A DNA stretch of 64,000 nucleotides from Thozetella sp. PMI_491 (Eukaryota > Ascomycota > Sordariomycetes > Chaetosphaeriales > Chaetosphaeriaceae). Shown here piece after piece: positions 46,408 to 59,050 of the stretch (the stretch's first letter is position 1; each line of letters begins with the position of its first letter). Location: NCBI GenBank assembly GCA_021432635.1, contig MU270103.1:168893-232892 (forward strand). The letters are read 5' to 3'. Under the pieces are notes generated by a model, which saw nothing but the letters and a program-made list of their open reading frames with translations, was not told the origin of the DNA and ran no database searches. The position numbers and the translations under genes are program-made.

Positions 46408-47815
46408 GATCGCTTCTCGTGGCGAATCGGAATTCTGTATGCATAATCGAGGGCGCACGTGTGCAGTGAATTTGGCGTGCAAGGCAGTGGACTACGCTTT
46501 GGGAGGAGAGAGGGCGCGGGGCCTCGTGCCAGGAAGGCGTCGTGCGTCGTGGGAATGCCCGAACCGACAACAAGAAGGAGCGGCAGCTCGTCGAGACTGC
46601 CCTGTCCTGCCCGCTAGACGAAGCGTGGGGCGAGCCGAGCGTCCGAGACGCCCAAGCATTAATCAGCGGCTGTCGAGTAGAAGCCTCACGAGCAGGCTGG
46701 TGCGCATCGAACAGTCCGCCCAGCGACGTTTAGAGTATCATGGGATCCGGGAGAAGGGAGATGGAGCTCAGTCATCCGGGCCAAGTTTAAATTCCTTGAG
46801 CCACGGCTGTGCTGCGGCGGCCTTACACTGGAGCGGTATGGGATTCCGGGCGGCGTGCCAACTCGTGGGCACTAGGCGTTGCCAAACGCCTGACTAACGG
46901 CAATTTTTCACCCCTCGCCTTATCTGAACAGACGAGACGAGCCATACGTCACATGTTGCTTAAATTACCACGAACAGAAGAAAGCGCACAGAGCGCTGCC
47001 CGGCAGTACGATGTCAGTCCCATGGTGGAGAGAGAGAGAGAGGCAGGAAGGAAAGGAAGGAATGGAGAAGGGGGGACCCTTCTCGTGGCATTGAGACATT
47101 CACGGCGATGTCCTTGCATAGCAGACGCCCGGGCGCCTTGGGCCTCGTGCATTGTTTTTGCAGGCACTGTACAGTGCCTACGTGCCTTGGTGGAAGACAG
47201 AGATGCCGTTGCCCCGAGACAGCCTTTCTGAGTATTTTGAGTGGGCAGGTCTAGAATTCAAGTACCGAGTAAGCCGACCGGATCCCATGGCCTGGCTGTC
47301 CTTTCCCTCCCTAAGCCTTTACCCCAGTCCCGAATGCGGGGCAATTGCACCAGACCACTAGCCACTGTGCCGTGGGCTGCACCCGTGGACTTGCAGCCGT
47401 AACCCGTGCTGTGCCCACTCGGCTGTCAGAACCGAGGTAGACCGGGTATGCACACTAGCCGTCGCCGCGGGCCAGCCTGCCACCATCTCCTGGAGGACGA
47501 AGGAAGCCCGACTCTCTTCTGCTTCCTTCCGGTGCCCGTTCCGCCCGCCTCCACCGATTTGCAAACAGCAGCAGAGAAACTTTTTCTCTTTCCTGCTTCC
47601 CCGCCCACGAGCGAGCTGCGTCTCCGCCCTGCACAAGATCCGAGCGAGTTTGCCCGCCGCACTTCCGAAGCCGCGTTTCGCCGGTCTGCGCTCGCCGCCG
47701 CCCGCGCTGATCCCGCCCTCGAGCCAGCGACTCGCTCGGCAGACAGCTTCTCGCGGAACCAAAGCCTGCTTCTCGGTCTCTAGTCCCCCAAAAGACGTCT
47801 GGAAGGGCAGAATCA
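46408..47815. other. divergent intergenic region, palB and peroxisomal carrier gene
   Basis: This 1.4-kb region holds both promoters. Open frames are short and biased. The last 350 bases before 47816 are pyrimidine-rich and are probably the carrier gene leader. No RNA gene is seen. Confidence 0.55.
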
Positions 47816-49031
47816 ATGGCAGCACAGTCAAAGGTCGTCCCAATTGGGCCTTGGGGTCGTGCGACCGCCGGCGCCGCCGGTGCGGTCCTCGCCAATGCCC
47901 TGGTCTACCCCCTTGACCTGTACGTTCTCCGGCAACAGTTTCCCCCCTGTTCCCCCCTCCGACTCCTACGCGCCTGCCGAGTCTGGTATATTGACAGCGC
48001 TCTCTCCTCCTAGGGTCAAGACGAAGCTTCAGGTCCAGGTCAAGCGGAAACCTTCGGACGACGCCGACGAATCGAAGGCCGGGGAGCATGAGCCGCACTA
48101 CGCCGGGACGCTAGATGCGATGAGCAAGATCGTGTCGGCTGAAGGATTGGCAGGCCTCTACGCTGGCATGAGCGGCTCTCTACTCGGCGTCGCCTCGACC
48201 AACTTTGCCTACTTTTACTGGTACTCGGTCGTGCGGATCCTCTACCTCCGGTACAGCAAGACGGCGCACCCGTCGACCGTGGCCGAGCTGTCCTTGGGCG
48301 CCGTCGCCGGCGCGCTTGCCCAGCTCTTCACCATCCCGGTGGCGGTCGTCACGACGCGGCAGCAGACGCAGCGCAAGGAGGAGCGCAAGGGCATTGTGGA
48401 CACGGCGCGGGAGGTCATCGAGGGCGAGGACGGCGTGTTTGGGCTCTGGCGCGGCCTCAAAGCGAGCCTGGTCCTGGTTGTGAACCCGGCCATCACGTAC
48501 GGCGCCTACGAGCGCCTCAAGGACATGCTGTTCCCGGGCAAGACCAGCCTCAAGCCCTGGGAGGCGTTTGCGCTCGGGGCCATGTCCAAGGCGCTGGCCA
48601 CCATCGTCACCCAGCCGCTCATTGTCGCCAAGGTCGGCCTGCAGTCCAAGCCGCCCCCGCAGCGGGAGGGCAAGCCGTTCAAGAGCTTCATCGAGGTCAT
48701 GCAGTTCATCATCGAGCACGAGGGCCTCGCCAGCCTGTTCAAGGGTATCGGCCCGCAGATACTGAAGGGATTGCTGGTGCAAGGCATTCTGATGATGACC
48801 AAGGAGAGGTCCGTTGCCCCCCCCCTTCTTCTCCCAATCCCTCGGCTCTCCACCCGAAACCGAGCCGCTTGTCCCCGTTATCTTCGATCACCTTGACTAA
48901 TCTTCCGCAGGGTCGAACTCTTGTTTATCCTCTTCGTCCGCTATGTCCAGAAGCTCCGATCCGAGCAGCTAGCGCGGACACGGGCCCTGGCCACCTCAGG
49001 GAACCTGACCGTTCCGGTTTCGGTCAAATAA
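47816..49031 (+). CDS. PMP47: peroxisomal membrane carrier, PMP47/ANT1 type
   Basis: Three exons (47816-47919, 48014-48808, 48911-49031) encode 339 residues. It is a mitochondrial-carrier-family protein with three repeats of about 100 residues and six membrane helices. The signature PxDxxK appears as YPLDLVKTKLQ, with its first intron inside the motif, and degenerate forms follow as IPVAVVTTRQQ and QPLIVAKVGLQ; the middle and last copies lack the usual acidic residue, as in PMP47 relatives. ANT1/PMP47 carriers bring ATP into peroxisomes, in exchange for AMP, for fatty-acid activation; that is family knowledge. The C-terminus is short and basic, then Ser/Val-rich. A mitochondrial carrier role is the main alternative. 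It is divergent from palB and upstream of RPL29 on the same strand. Confidence 0.9.
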
Positions 49032-49598
49032 TTGGCAGTATCACATGCTTGCCGTCCTGCTCGCCGTCCCTGTTTCCCCCAGATTTCCCGCCGTCTTTGT
49101 ATATTGTTCCTGGATATGGGTGGGCATTGGGTCTTTTTGTCATGTCACACCCCCTAGCCCGGCTGGTTTTTATAGATCCGTTATAGATGCTCCCTCTGGA
49201 GTCAGCAACCAAACTCATGAAGACATACTGCGCAAATGCCTGAAACAGTGAAAATCGCCCAGCCTGTGGCCCCGTCATAGCCGAGGCAGCGGTAGTCCTC
49301 AGATGGTCTTTTAAACAGACGGTTCTCCGGGGGTCTTCTTTGCTTGCCTTCTTCCCCGGCAATTCGTTTAGAGTCTAGTACTGTACCTCCGGGGAAACTG
49401 AGTGGGTCCGGTATCAAAAGCTAGACAGCCACAATTGGCGCAGCACCCAAGGACCAAAGGTGTGGCGCACCCCCGCCTAGCACACTGTGGGTTTTCCCGT
49501 TACTTTTGTGCGCAGCGAAAATTGCTCGAACTTCTAGCATCCATCAATACCGACCGAAGGAACTTTTTTCTCGCCATTCGCAACGAAATCAAGTCACG
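49032..49598. promoter_or_regulatory. RPL29 promoter and carrier 3' region
   Basis: This lies between two plus-strand genes. The last 150 bases before the RPL29 start are AT-richer with a T run at 49564-49569. No coding potential is seen. Confidence 0.5.
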
Positions 49599-50074
49599 AT
49601 GGCCAGTAAGTGCACCCCCTGGCTCTTGCGCAATGCGGCAGCTTCGACTTGATCGATTTTTGTCTCGCGCACACTGTACTCCCGGTCACCGGTCGAGCGT
49701 CCTCTTCGGGTGCCTCGCCCCTGCCCTCAGAACCCAGTGCTCACCAAAGTCTTTCTCCAGAGTCCAAGAACAGCTCCCAGCACAACCAGGGCAAAAAGGC
49801 CCACAGGAACGGGTACGTTGGCATCAAACTTCCGAGAATACGAACCGAATTTTGACACGGAGATGTGTGCAGAATCAAGAAGCCTAAGACTGCCCGTTAC
49901 CCGTCCCTCAAGGGAACCGACCCCAAGTTCCGGAGAAACCACAGGCACGCTCTTCACGGCACCGCGAAGGCACTGGTACGAACAACCTCAGGCTGAGGAG
50001 TTGGCTGCTTGAGGACATCCACTGACTGTTTTTTACAGAAGGAGTTCCGGGAGGGTAAGAGGGAGACGGCTTGA
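49599..50074 (+). CDS. RPL29: 60S ribosomal protein eL29
   Basis: Four exons (49599-49605, 49761-49812, 49873-49975, 50039-50074) encode 65 residues. Joined, they read MAKSKNSSQHNQGKKAHRNG, then IKKPKTARYPSLKG, then a block with KFRRNHRHALHGTAKAL and a basic end KEFREGKRETA, which matches eL29 almost along its whole length. eL29 is a small, very basic protein at the interface side of the large subunit near the tRNA path. The first coding exon is only 7 nt and no exon is long enough to be found by frame length, so the gene is easy to miss. All joins use GT..AG and keep frame; the first intron, at 155 nt, is the longest, as in many ribosomal protein genes. Confidence 0.95.
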
Positions 50075-52731
50075 TTTGTTTTTCGATTACGCGCGTCGGG
50101 GGCACCATGAGGCATCTTCACATCTTCACGAGGGATCACGGTCGGAGCTGAATGTACCGTACTCAGCTGGGTTTTCGAGGTTACTTCAGGCGTCAACCAA
50201 CGGAATGCATTCATTGCCTCCTGTGAGAGGTGGACTCCAGCTCTCAGCCCCTCCCCTTGGCTTGGAGACAAAAAAAAAATACGGTGGGCGTGATGATGAC
50301 TATACGACTCCAGTGTTACTGGATGACCAGTGATGACCAGGACCCGGGCGTCGTCCCCGATTGGCATATGTGTGTACAGCTCTGAGCTTCTACTCTGTGC
50401 TCATATGCTGAAGGATTATTTCAACGTGCCAAGATCAACCCGTCCTGCTATTACCAAACACCGCTGTCTTCTCTCCTAAAGGCTCTGGTGCATGAAAGCA
50501 GGTTGACATACTATTCTCTTGATTGATCTCTTGATTGATGGCTGGATATGTCCAGGGGTGGTAGGAAGACACAGAAGCGAAGGGGGAAGAGTTATATGTC
50601 ATACAAAGCTGGTGCTCTGTTTCAACTGCACGCCTCACTCCCCCTAGCGCCACCGGCCTGCTTCTGACGCGCTGTAACCGCGACGTAGCTGGGTCAAGCA
50701 GCACCGGCTGTGATGTAATGATCATCCATGGATGCCAAACCTTTGTGTCGTTGTCGGAGGAGCCCCTTGCCGCTCAGAGGCGGAGGCTCAGGCTTCAACT
50801 TGATCGGGTCTCGCCGCACCTTTGCCTTACCTTGGCAGCCCGGCGAGACTCGTCGAGCTGGTCCGCGGCCGGCCGGCACCGTTTAGGCATACATGAGAGG
50901 TGCTGGGCCACACAGTGTTGGCGCCGTGTGCGCCCCGTTCGAGTCATGTGTCGTGGTTGCGTCGGCATCGAACGTGCCTTCGAATGCTGTAACTTCTGTG
51001 CCTTCTGGCCACACCGACCTGGTGCTCGAGAAGACGACGGCCGAAGCCCAGGGGGGATTCCCACCCTGGAGCCACTACCCGGGCTAAGTTCAGCGCTGGT
51101 AGGGCGCAGAAGAAAAGAATACGAACTTTCAATCACCGTCTAGCGAGGCTCAATGCCACCCCTGGGGATGTGGGGCCCTTTGCAATTACTCCGTATTCTG
51201 TGCCTTTGAGGAAGTGCCGGCGGCCGAGTCGCTGCAGGGCGAAACTCGGTAGCCTCGGGGGTCTGTAGCGGCTCCTGAGTATGGTTGGTTTGGTTGGGGA
51301 TTGTTTACAGCAATAAAAAGAAGAAGAAAGGACTACTAGCAATTCAACCAATAAAAAAGTGCACGCGAGAAGCTCGTGGCGCTTGCTGTGCTGCGCATGT
51401 GGCGAATATGCTCGAGCGAGAGCCCATCATTCATGCCTAGGAGCCCCTTAAACATCATGGCGCTCTGGCGAACCTCTGGCCGCCGTTGGAGAAGGAGATG
51501 AACTAAGCTCTTTGGGCCGTGGTCCAAAAATTGTGTGCCAAACAGTCCACTCTTCTGGAGTGCTGGACCCATCCAACCGGACGATGCGCGGGTCTTAGCG
51601 CTGCGTGGCCCCGAAAGACAGCACCCAATGCGGGCGTAGCCTCTGAGGGTCCAGGGTCTCGTTTGGCTGGCCCTGTCCTATTTCTTCTTCCTGGCTCCTC
51701 CTGTGCCTCAGCTCGAAGTTTTAAGCTCTTCACCCTCCTTTCTTCCCTCCCTTCATCGCTCAGCGACGCTGCATTCCTCCTCTCCGCTGCTTGACGAGCC
51801 AAAGGAGTCTTCTCTTCGAACGCAGGTACCTTGGGGTATTGCTTGGGATTGCTCCTAATGAGTAGGTTCGCCCTTTGCTTTCCTTTCCTTCGCTCCCGTC
51901 CCCCAGTCCCTCCTCAGTGATCGACCACGGGTGGCGGCTCGTGGTCTCCAATTGTCATGGGAGAACCTCGCTCGTCTGTCGCCAGGCTCCCCCTATCTTG
52001 TCGAGTTCAGAAGCTGCTCACCCGCGCGGGGGTTGTTTCTGAGGCTGCTTTGGTCACCTCTGAATGGCTTTGCTTTCCACCTTTTTTTCTCCTTTCGCAG
52101 TAGAAAAGGAGGAGCATTTTCGTCTCGCGACCTGGTCGCCCACTTGCCTCCTGTTAGCTTTTAGCAGCTACCGCCACGCTGCAACTCTGCTAGCTCAAAC
52201 CACCCTTTTTTTTGGTGCTGACTCGAAGGCCTCCATAGACCCCCTTCCATAAGCACCCCCCTATTTCGCGTCTCGAGCACTCCTTTGAGGCCAGCAGGTT
52301 ACTGCAGGAGCTATCGACGACTGCGAAACAGCTTGCCATCGCCTTCGCCGTCGACTTCGAAAGTCTCGACAGTAGCCTAATCGAATCCGATAATACATTT
52401 TTTTTATATCCCAGCAGAAACCAGCAGCCTTGGCTGTTCTCGGTACGGTTCCTCCCTCCTACCATGCGACCAGCATTGATCTGGGGTCCTGGGAAAATCA
52501 CGAAACACTTGCACTGCCATACACGGACCACGGATCGCCCCGACCCAACTAACCCTCGAACAGCCGCCTGCCTCGTTTCATCTTCGCTGGTAACGGGTTC
52601 CCGACAGTCTTCAGACTCGAATTGCGCTCCATAATTATTTTTCTGGACAAGCAACCCCGTCGACTGAGAACCGACACCACGACACTCGCTCTCGACCATC
52701 GCTTCCACCGTCCCGGTCTCTGCACGCGATA
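50075..52731. other. intergenic region and likely VTS1 leader
   Basis: No gene is supported. From about 51660 to 52731 the sequence is pyrimidine-rich with few purine runs, as expected for a long 5' leader of VTS1, possibly with leader introns. Short upstream frames are present but none is convincing. Confidence 0.5.
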
Positions 52732-54678
52732 ATGCTCAACATGTCCAACATCATGAGCAATCGTAACAGCACTCCCGAGGCGGCCAGCGTCTCTTCGCTG
52801 AGACCGCCTACCGCCCGGGCTATCGGCGCCGGCCAGGGGCTCCGTGCTTCTGCCGACGTCGCTGCCCTCACCAGCCAAGCTGCCGCGAGCCGCATCCGCC
52901 CCTCCTCCGACTTCTACGGGCAGTCGCAGCAGGGTCAGGGCCAAAACAATGCCGACATCGATCCCCAGGACAAGCTCGCTCAGCAGTGGATTGCCGACAT
53001 TGACCAGTACGAGACGACTCTGGAGGAGATGGCCGCTGCCACCCTCGACCAGGACTTCAAGGACGAGCTGAGCGCTATTGAGCAGTGGTTCCGAGTTCTG
53101 AGCGAAGCCGAGCGGACTGCTGCTCTGTATGCTCTGCTCCAGCAGACCACTCAGGTACAGATTCGTTTCTTCATTCAGGTTCTGCAACAGATGGGCAAGA
53201 ACCACCCCATGTCGGGGGTGCTCTCGCCGGCAAACTTCGACAAAGGTATGCATGCCGCAATCCTCTCCTGCACTACCCGCCTTTCTGATATCTGATGCTC
53301 TCTGGCCAGACCCAATGTCGAACCGCTTGAGCGATGCTATGAACAAGCTGAACGTCGATTCGGCTCGCAACTCGCTCGCTCGCCCCAACGCTGGCGCGAA
53401 CGCCAAGCGCCAGTCTGGCCTTGACTCCTTGACCATCAATGCCATGTTCCCCGACGCTGCCGCCGCGATTGCTACGGAGAAGGCCAAGTTCAAGGAACAG
53501 ACGGGGAATCTTCCACAATCCAACCGAAACAGCACTGTTGACAACCGCGGCTCCCTCGTGGCTCCCTCTATCGCCGGCCCCGGCGACGACGCGAATGGCG
53601 GAGGGCTCACGTCTCCTTGGGGCGCCAACGACCCATCTCGCCCCAAGTCTTCGTCTGGGCAGCCCCCTATGGGCCAGTTTGTCCAGCCCCCTCCCTCTGC
53701 GGGCCTGCGGTCACCGCGCAACCCGCTCAGCAGCAACTCTAACATTCAGAGCACCACCCTGACGGCAACCCCGTCTGGCGACATGCCTCTACTTTCGCCG
53801 TATGCCGCGAGCGGCAACTGGGCCTCTATGGTCAACACCCCGATGGCTGCCAATTTCCAGCAGAACCAGCCCAACAACCAGGCCGACATGGTAGCCAACG
53901 CTACCGCCATGAAGCTTGCGGCCCTCTCCACTGTCAACAACCGCTTCGCCCTAGACGATGTGCGCAAGTACCGCCGAGCGAGGTCGAACGATGCGCCTGG
54001 TGGGCAGCAACCTCTGTCTCCGAACGGCCAGGGAATCCCCGGCGCCAATGTGGTCATGATCAACGAACACGGCCAGGTTCTGAGCCGAGACCAGATGCTC
54101 GCTCTGCAGCAGCAGAACATCGGATTTGGCGCCCACCGTTCCCGGCCCAGCTCTCCTGGCATCCCGGTCCAGAACTACGGCCCTGCGCTCGCTTTCACCT
54201 CGCCCCAGAACAACGGATTCCTGAGCGCCTACGATGGAAGCTCTCCCATCATGAACAACGGCCTGGCCCCTGTGAACCTGGGAGCCTTTGGGTTGGGTGG
54301 ACCCCACGAGGGATATCTGTCGGATCACTCTGAGATCAACCGGGGTAGGTCCCCGAGGGGACGCCGCGGAAGCTCTAAGCCGCCGGAGGACCCTACCGAC
54401 CCGACTCTCCTGCAAGACATTCCGAGCTGGCTGCGCAGCCTTCGCCTTCACAAGTATACCGATAATCTGAAGGACCTGAAGTGGACCGAGCTGGTTGAGC
54501 TGGACGACAAGCAGCTCGAGGACCGCGGCGTGAACGCCCTCGGAGCACGGAGAAAGATGCTCAAAGTGTTTGAACAAGTCAGAGGTAAGTTGAACCCAGT
54601 CCTAGATGAGCAGAGACTGGAGTATGGAAGCTAACGCGTTGTGTCACAGACGCCAAGGCCGACGGCAAGCTGAACTAG
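52732..54678 (+). CDS. VTS1: SAM-domain RNA-binding post-transcriptional regulator Vts1 (Smaug type)
   Basis: Three exons (52732-53245, 53310-54584, 54650-54678) encode 605 residues. An N-terminal helical region (about 75-170) holds [18 protein letters not shown] and the segments [19 protein letters not shown] and [14 protein letters not shown], typical of fungal Vts1. A long Asn/Gln/Pro/Ser-rich linker follows. A SAM domain lies near the end ([26 protein letters not shown], read in parts, then [14 protein letters not shown]). The last exon codes only nine residues. Vts1 binds Smaug recognition hairpins in mRNAs and recruits Ccr4-Not for deadenylation; the yeast protein also has prion-like behaviour. 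The basic SAM surface needed for RNA binding appears present (RRK), but this is not a structural test. Confidence 0.93.
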
Positions 54679-55794
54679 TACCCTTGCGATGCACTACGGA
54701 AATACGCCGCGCCCAACCTCTTGAAGAAGCGCAACAGACACAGCACAACGAATTAACCGGGATCTTTCGACTGGAGTGTAGGATATCAGGAAAGATGCAT
54801 GGGATCCGGGGTGCCGGGGATGATGGGAGTAGAGGATATCAAAAAGAAACATAACAAGCGATGGGTGGTTAGATGTGCCTCGATCTCTAGATTTCTAGGA
54901 GGCGTAGCTAACTACACATCTCGCGCAATTGTGAAAGGTATATATACATGCAACGAGCTAGGTTCTAGCACGGCGAAGTACCAGCCTTCATTACCATCGA
55001 TGTGTGGCTTCTGATTGTAACACCTGGGTTCTCCAGGGCGGCTCTCGGGCTGGGTGAAAGTGACCGTTGATCTCGACCTTGTATGCTTGGTTCAAGAAGA
55101 GGTAAGCTACGGGTTGTCCAAGCCGAACTTCTTGGCATTCCCATAGTCCCGGATTCCCGGTTGAGAATTGCAGGCCGCCACGGCCCAGCCCGGGTCGTGC
55201 GTGGGGTTCGGCAGGTTGTCGGCCAAAGGCGCCGTCAGTATAGCCGGGCGCTGCAATAATCTGGATTGGGTAATATCTTTGGAAGACTGAAACTTTATCT
55301 CACCCGTATCCCGTGCAAAGTGTCTTAATGTTTTTGGGGGCCGTCCTCACTTCAACGTTCTTGGTTGACCTTCACGCAAGCTGCCGGTCTCCATCGAACC
55401 TGCCTCTTGTAAAGCGCAAAAGCCCCACCTAAATTTCTAGCTCACCTCCCACCAGCCTGTGTCACCAACTTGCTTCCGTTTACTTGCCAACACAAGCGAT
55501 TCATGCCCCAGCAGCCGATGTTGCATCAAATCCCAGGTGGCTATTGGAGGCAACGCTGGAACCACGGTTGCTAGGGAGCGAACAGTTCTTGACCGGTACG
55601 GTTCGCTCATGGCTGCAGGCAAGAGAAAGACTTGCCGTGATATAACTTCAGCTTGAATCGCCTCTCACCGCGCCGCTCCCTAGGGTCGGCAGCTCATATA
55701 TTGGACAAGAGGAGATACCGTGGTCGATACCACATGCGCGATTTATCCTCGCCCATAACAGACACACCAACCGTAGCACCCTCTGCGGCCCAGC
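54679..55794. other. intergenic region, VTS1 3' end and TFC4 promoter
   Basis: No coding potential above background and no RNA gene is recognised. Confidence 0.6.
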
Positions 55795-58700
55795 ATGGCC
55801 GACCCGATGGATATCGACGAGGCGGAGGGCCTAGCCGGCCGAGAGGACTCGTATGTGACAATCTATTGCATTTGAGTTCCATCAACTAATCTACACATCT
55901 AGACAAGACGATATCTCCAGCGAAAGCGACGATAGTAGCAGTGTGGTGTCTACTGCTGACTCGGATCTGCTCGAGCTCCAGGCCGACATTGCTAAGCTCG
56001 ATGCCAGCATCGAAGCCTTCACGGCCGCTCAGAAAGGGCTTGAGCCGCCCGCCTCAAAGCCCCGAAAGCGAGGCCCTAGGGGCAAGCTGGGGCCTCGCAA
56101 GCTTCCAAAGCCTACACCCGATATCCTCCTTCGGCTGTCCTTGGCAAGAACAGCGTTCGACGCTAGGGACTATGAGGACGCAAAGGAGAGGCTGAGCGAG
56201 CTTATCCTCGTCAACCCAGAGACGTATGAGGCCTGGACACTGCTCTCGAACGTGTTCGAGGAGATGGGTAATCGCAGGGAAGCCTTGCAATGCCTAATCA
56301 CAGCGGCCCATATCCAACCGAGGAACGTCAACGTCTGGCTCCACACGGCCATGTACGCTCTGGAGGATATCGAGCTTCTGGATGAGGGCGAGGAGAGGTC
56401 AGAACGGCTGGAAATTGCCAACATGTGCTATTCTGGGGCCATCCGGGCGAACCCAGCCAACGTCGATGCACGTACCGGCAAGGCCGATGTCTTGATGATG
56501 AAAGGGTTTGCGTCCAACGCGCTGGATCAATACCGCCGAGCACTCAAGCATCGGCCTCTAAATATCCGCACCGTCCGAAACTTAGCAGACTGTACGCTAG
56601 ACACCCGGGATCCAAAGAAGGGGGCAGAGGAAGCCAAGGTGGCGTACCAGCAGATCATCGCCCACTGCATGAACAAAGGAACCATGGAAGCTGAAGAGGG
56701 AGAGTTTGAGTGGTCGGACCTGCGCATCTATCTCGAGTTCTTCACGATACTGGAGCAGTGGAAGGATGGGGCTCGTGAACTCAAGCGGATCTCGAGGTGG
56801 CTTCTCGGTCGACTCACTGAGACGTACTGGGACGACTTGGTTGACGACGACAGGGAGTGGGACGCCGCGGACGATAGGCGTTTAGAGGTTCCGGAGTTTG
56901 TGCCGTCCCGGTTCCCTGATATCAGCTACGGCGAGGGGCTCCCTATCGACCTGCGTGCCAAGCTGTACTCCTACAGACTGAAGTCGGGCCTCGCGTTCGA
57001 AGCGACTATGCACCTAAAGTGTCTGGATGGCGAGGGCGAGGATGCGCTCGAGCGTTTCCGAGACTGGCCCGACTGCCTGAAAGAGATTGGGAACTCTCTT
57101 CTGGACCAAGGAAAGGCAAGGGGCGCGATACCATACTTCAAACTGTATCGCCAAATTGCCAACGACAGTGAGGATGTCGCGATAGATTCTGGCTTCCTAG
57201 TCGACCAAGGGCGGTGCCACCAGATGCTTGGTGACAAGGAGGCAGCCGAAGAATGCTTCATTGCTGCCATCGAAGCCGACGACGAGAACATTGATGGTCG
57301 GTACGAGCTGGCCAAGATGTATGAGAGCGAGCAGCAAAAGGACGGCCGGGAAGAAGCGCTTGTCTTAGTCAATGAAGCTCTGAACCTAGAAGCGCTCCAG
57401 GAGCAGCGCGAAGAGGAAGAACGGGAGAGGGAAGAGTTCAACCGAAAGATCATCGCGAGCCGGAGGAAGCCCCGTGGCCAGTATCGAAAGCGAACGCGGG
57501 AAGAACTGGATGAGAGACGACAAGCTAAGAGGTCTCGAAACCAGGACCCCAACAAGCGGAGGTTCATGCCACGGCGATTCGTGGACGACGACAAGAAGAG
57601 AAAAGCCGACGAGGAGAGGAGCAAAGAAATCAAGCAGATGTACGGCAAGCTGCAGAGCCTTCGGCCCCAGATGGCGGCTTTGGACGACGACGGCAAGCCG
57701 AACGAGGAAGCGATCAATAGCTGGAAGGATGTCGCAGGAAACCTAGTTGCCGAATTCCGGTCCAACAAGGACTTCTTCCCCTGGGAGAAGTACATTCTCT
57801 ACGTCGCTTCCAACCCTGTGGGGGGCGCCGCGGCGCGCCGCTCTACCAAGCTCACGATCATGGCCGAGCGACTGCAGCAGAGTAAGCCGCGCCCACATTG
57901 CTTGACCATTTGTTCCGAAGACTGCTAACTAGACGTCCTTAGCCCTTGCCCCGACGGATGGCGAGTCATTCTTGCCTCCGCAGCTCTCGAGGCGGGATTA
58001 TAGAGGAATCCCCTTCTCTGAGTGGCTGGATATCTTCCTCGAGTATGCCCTCAGCCTGGTCCGAGACAAGAAGCGCAAGGAGAGCTACGCTGTTTGCCAG
58101 GCCGCCCGAGACTCGGTCGTGTTTGCAACGCGGGAAGATACATTTCTCATTCACGTAGCTTGGGCCTGTACGTTTCTCTCTCGCTCACTAACGCCGTACG
58201 TCTTCAGTGCTAACGAGGTGTAGCATGCGCGGTTTATGCTGGCGACGAGGAAGCCTGTGTGGCGATCGCACGGTACTTCATGCGAGACTACGCACCAGGG
58301 GCCGACTCGTACCGACTATTTGCCGCAATGAGCCGAGTTTGCCAGTCCCCCGTCTCATGGTACTGCTCGGGCCCTGCGCAGAAGTTCATCCTACGTCAGA
58401 TCAAGCTCCTCGACAGCATCGCACTCGGGGGGGCCGGCGGCGAGCAGAACCAGGACACAGCACATACCGGTGTGGTTGTCACCAGTGCGGACACTGAGGT
58501 CTCAGAGGCGCAGCGGAAGGCCAAGACAGGCAAGATAGGGCTCGACGTGTGCCTGCTGACCATATACGGACACATTCTGTTCACCACGACGAGCTACACC
58601 TACGCGCTCAGCTACTTCGCCCGCGCGGCTACCTTGGACCCAGAGAATCCCATGATTAATCTCAGCTACGGCCTTGCCTACATCCACTACGCCCTCAAGC

Positions 58701-59050
58701 GCCAGGCGACGAACCGGCAGTATCTCCTCGCCCAGGGCTTTGCGTTCCTGTTCAAGTACTATGATGTCAGGCTGCGCATAGCGCAGACTAGCGGAGAGCG
58801 CCAAGAGGCACACTTCAACATCGCCCGCGCCTACAGCATGCTCGGCCTGGCACACCTGGCAGTCGAGTACTACCAAAAAGTGCTTGAGGAGGCACGCAAG
58901 GAACTTCGAGCAGAGGCAAGCCCCGACCCCGTCATGGGACGTGAGGATCTCGCAATCGAGGCCGCGCTGAACATACGCGGCCTGTGCTTCGTTCTGGAGG
59001 ACTGGGAGGGCGTACAGGCTGTTACTGAGGAGTGGTTGGTCCTGGAGTGA
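55795..59050 (+). CDS. TFC4: transcription factor IIIC subunit Tfc4 (tau131, Sfc4)
   Basis: Four exons (55795-55850, 55903-57881, 57943-58167, 58224-59050) encode 1028 residues, almost the length of yeast Tfc4 (1025). An acidic N-terminus (MADPMDIDEAE, SSESDDSSS) is followed by a first TPR array (about 100-300), with ARTAFDARDYEDAKERLSEL and AWTLLSNVFEEMGNRREAL. A central part holds a second TPR set, then a charged linker (EEEEREREEFNRK, RKRTREELDERRQAKR), and a C-terminal TPR set with YALSYFARAATLDPENP and HFNIARAYSMLGLAHLAVEYY. Tfc4 is the TFIIIC tauA subunit that contacts TFIIIB (Brf1/Bdp1) and so places it upstream of tRNA and 5S genes. All introns are 52-61 nt and keep frame. Confidence 0.95.
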
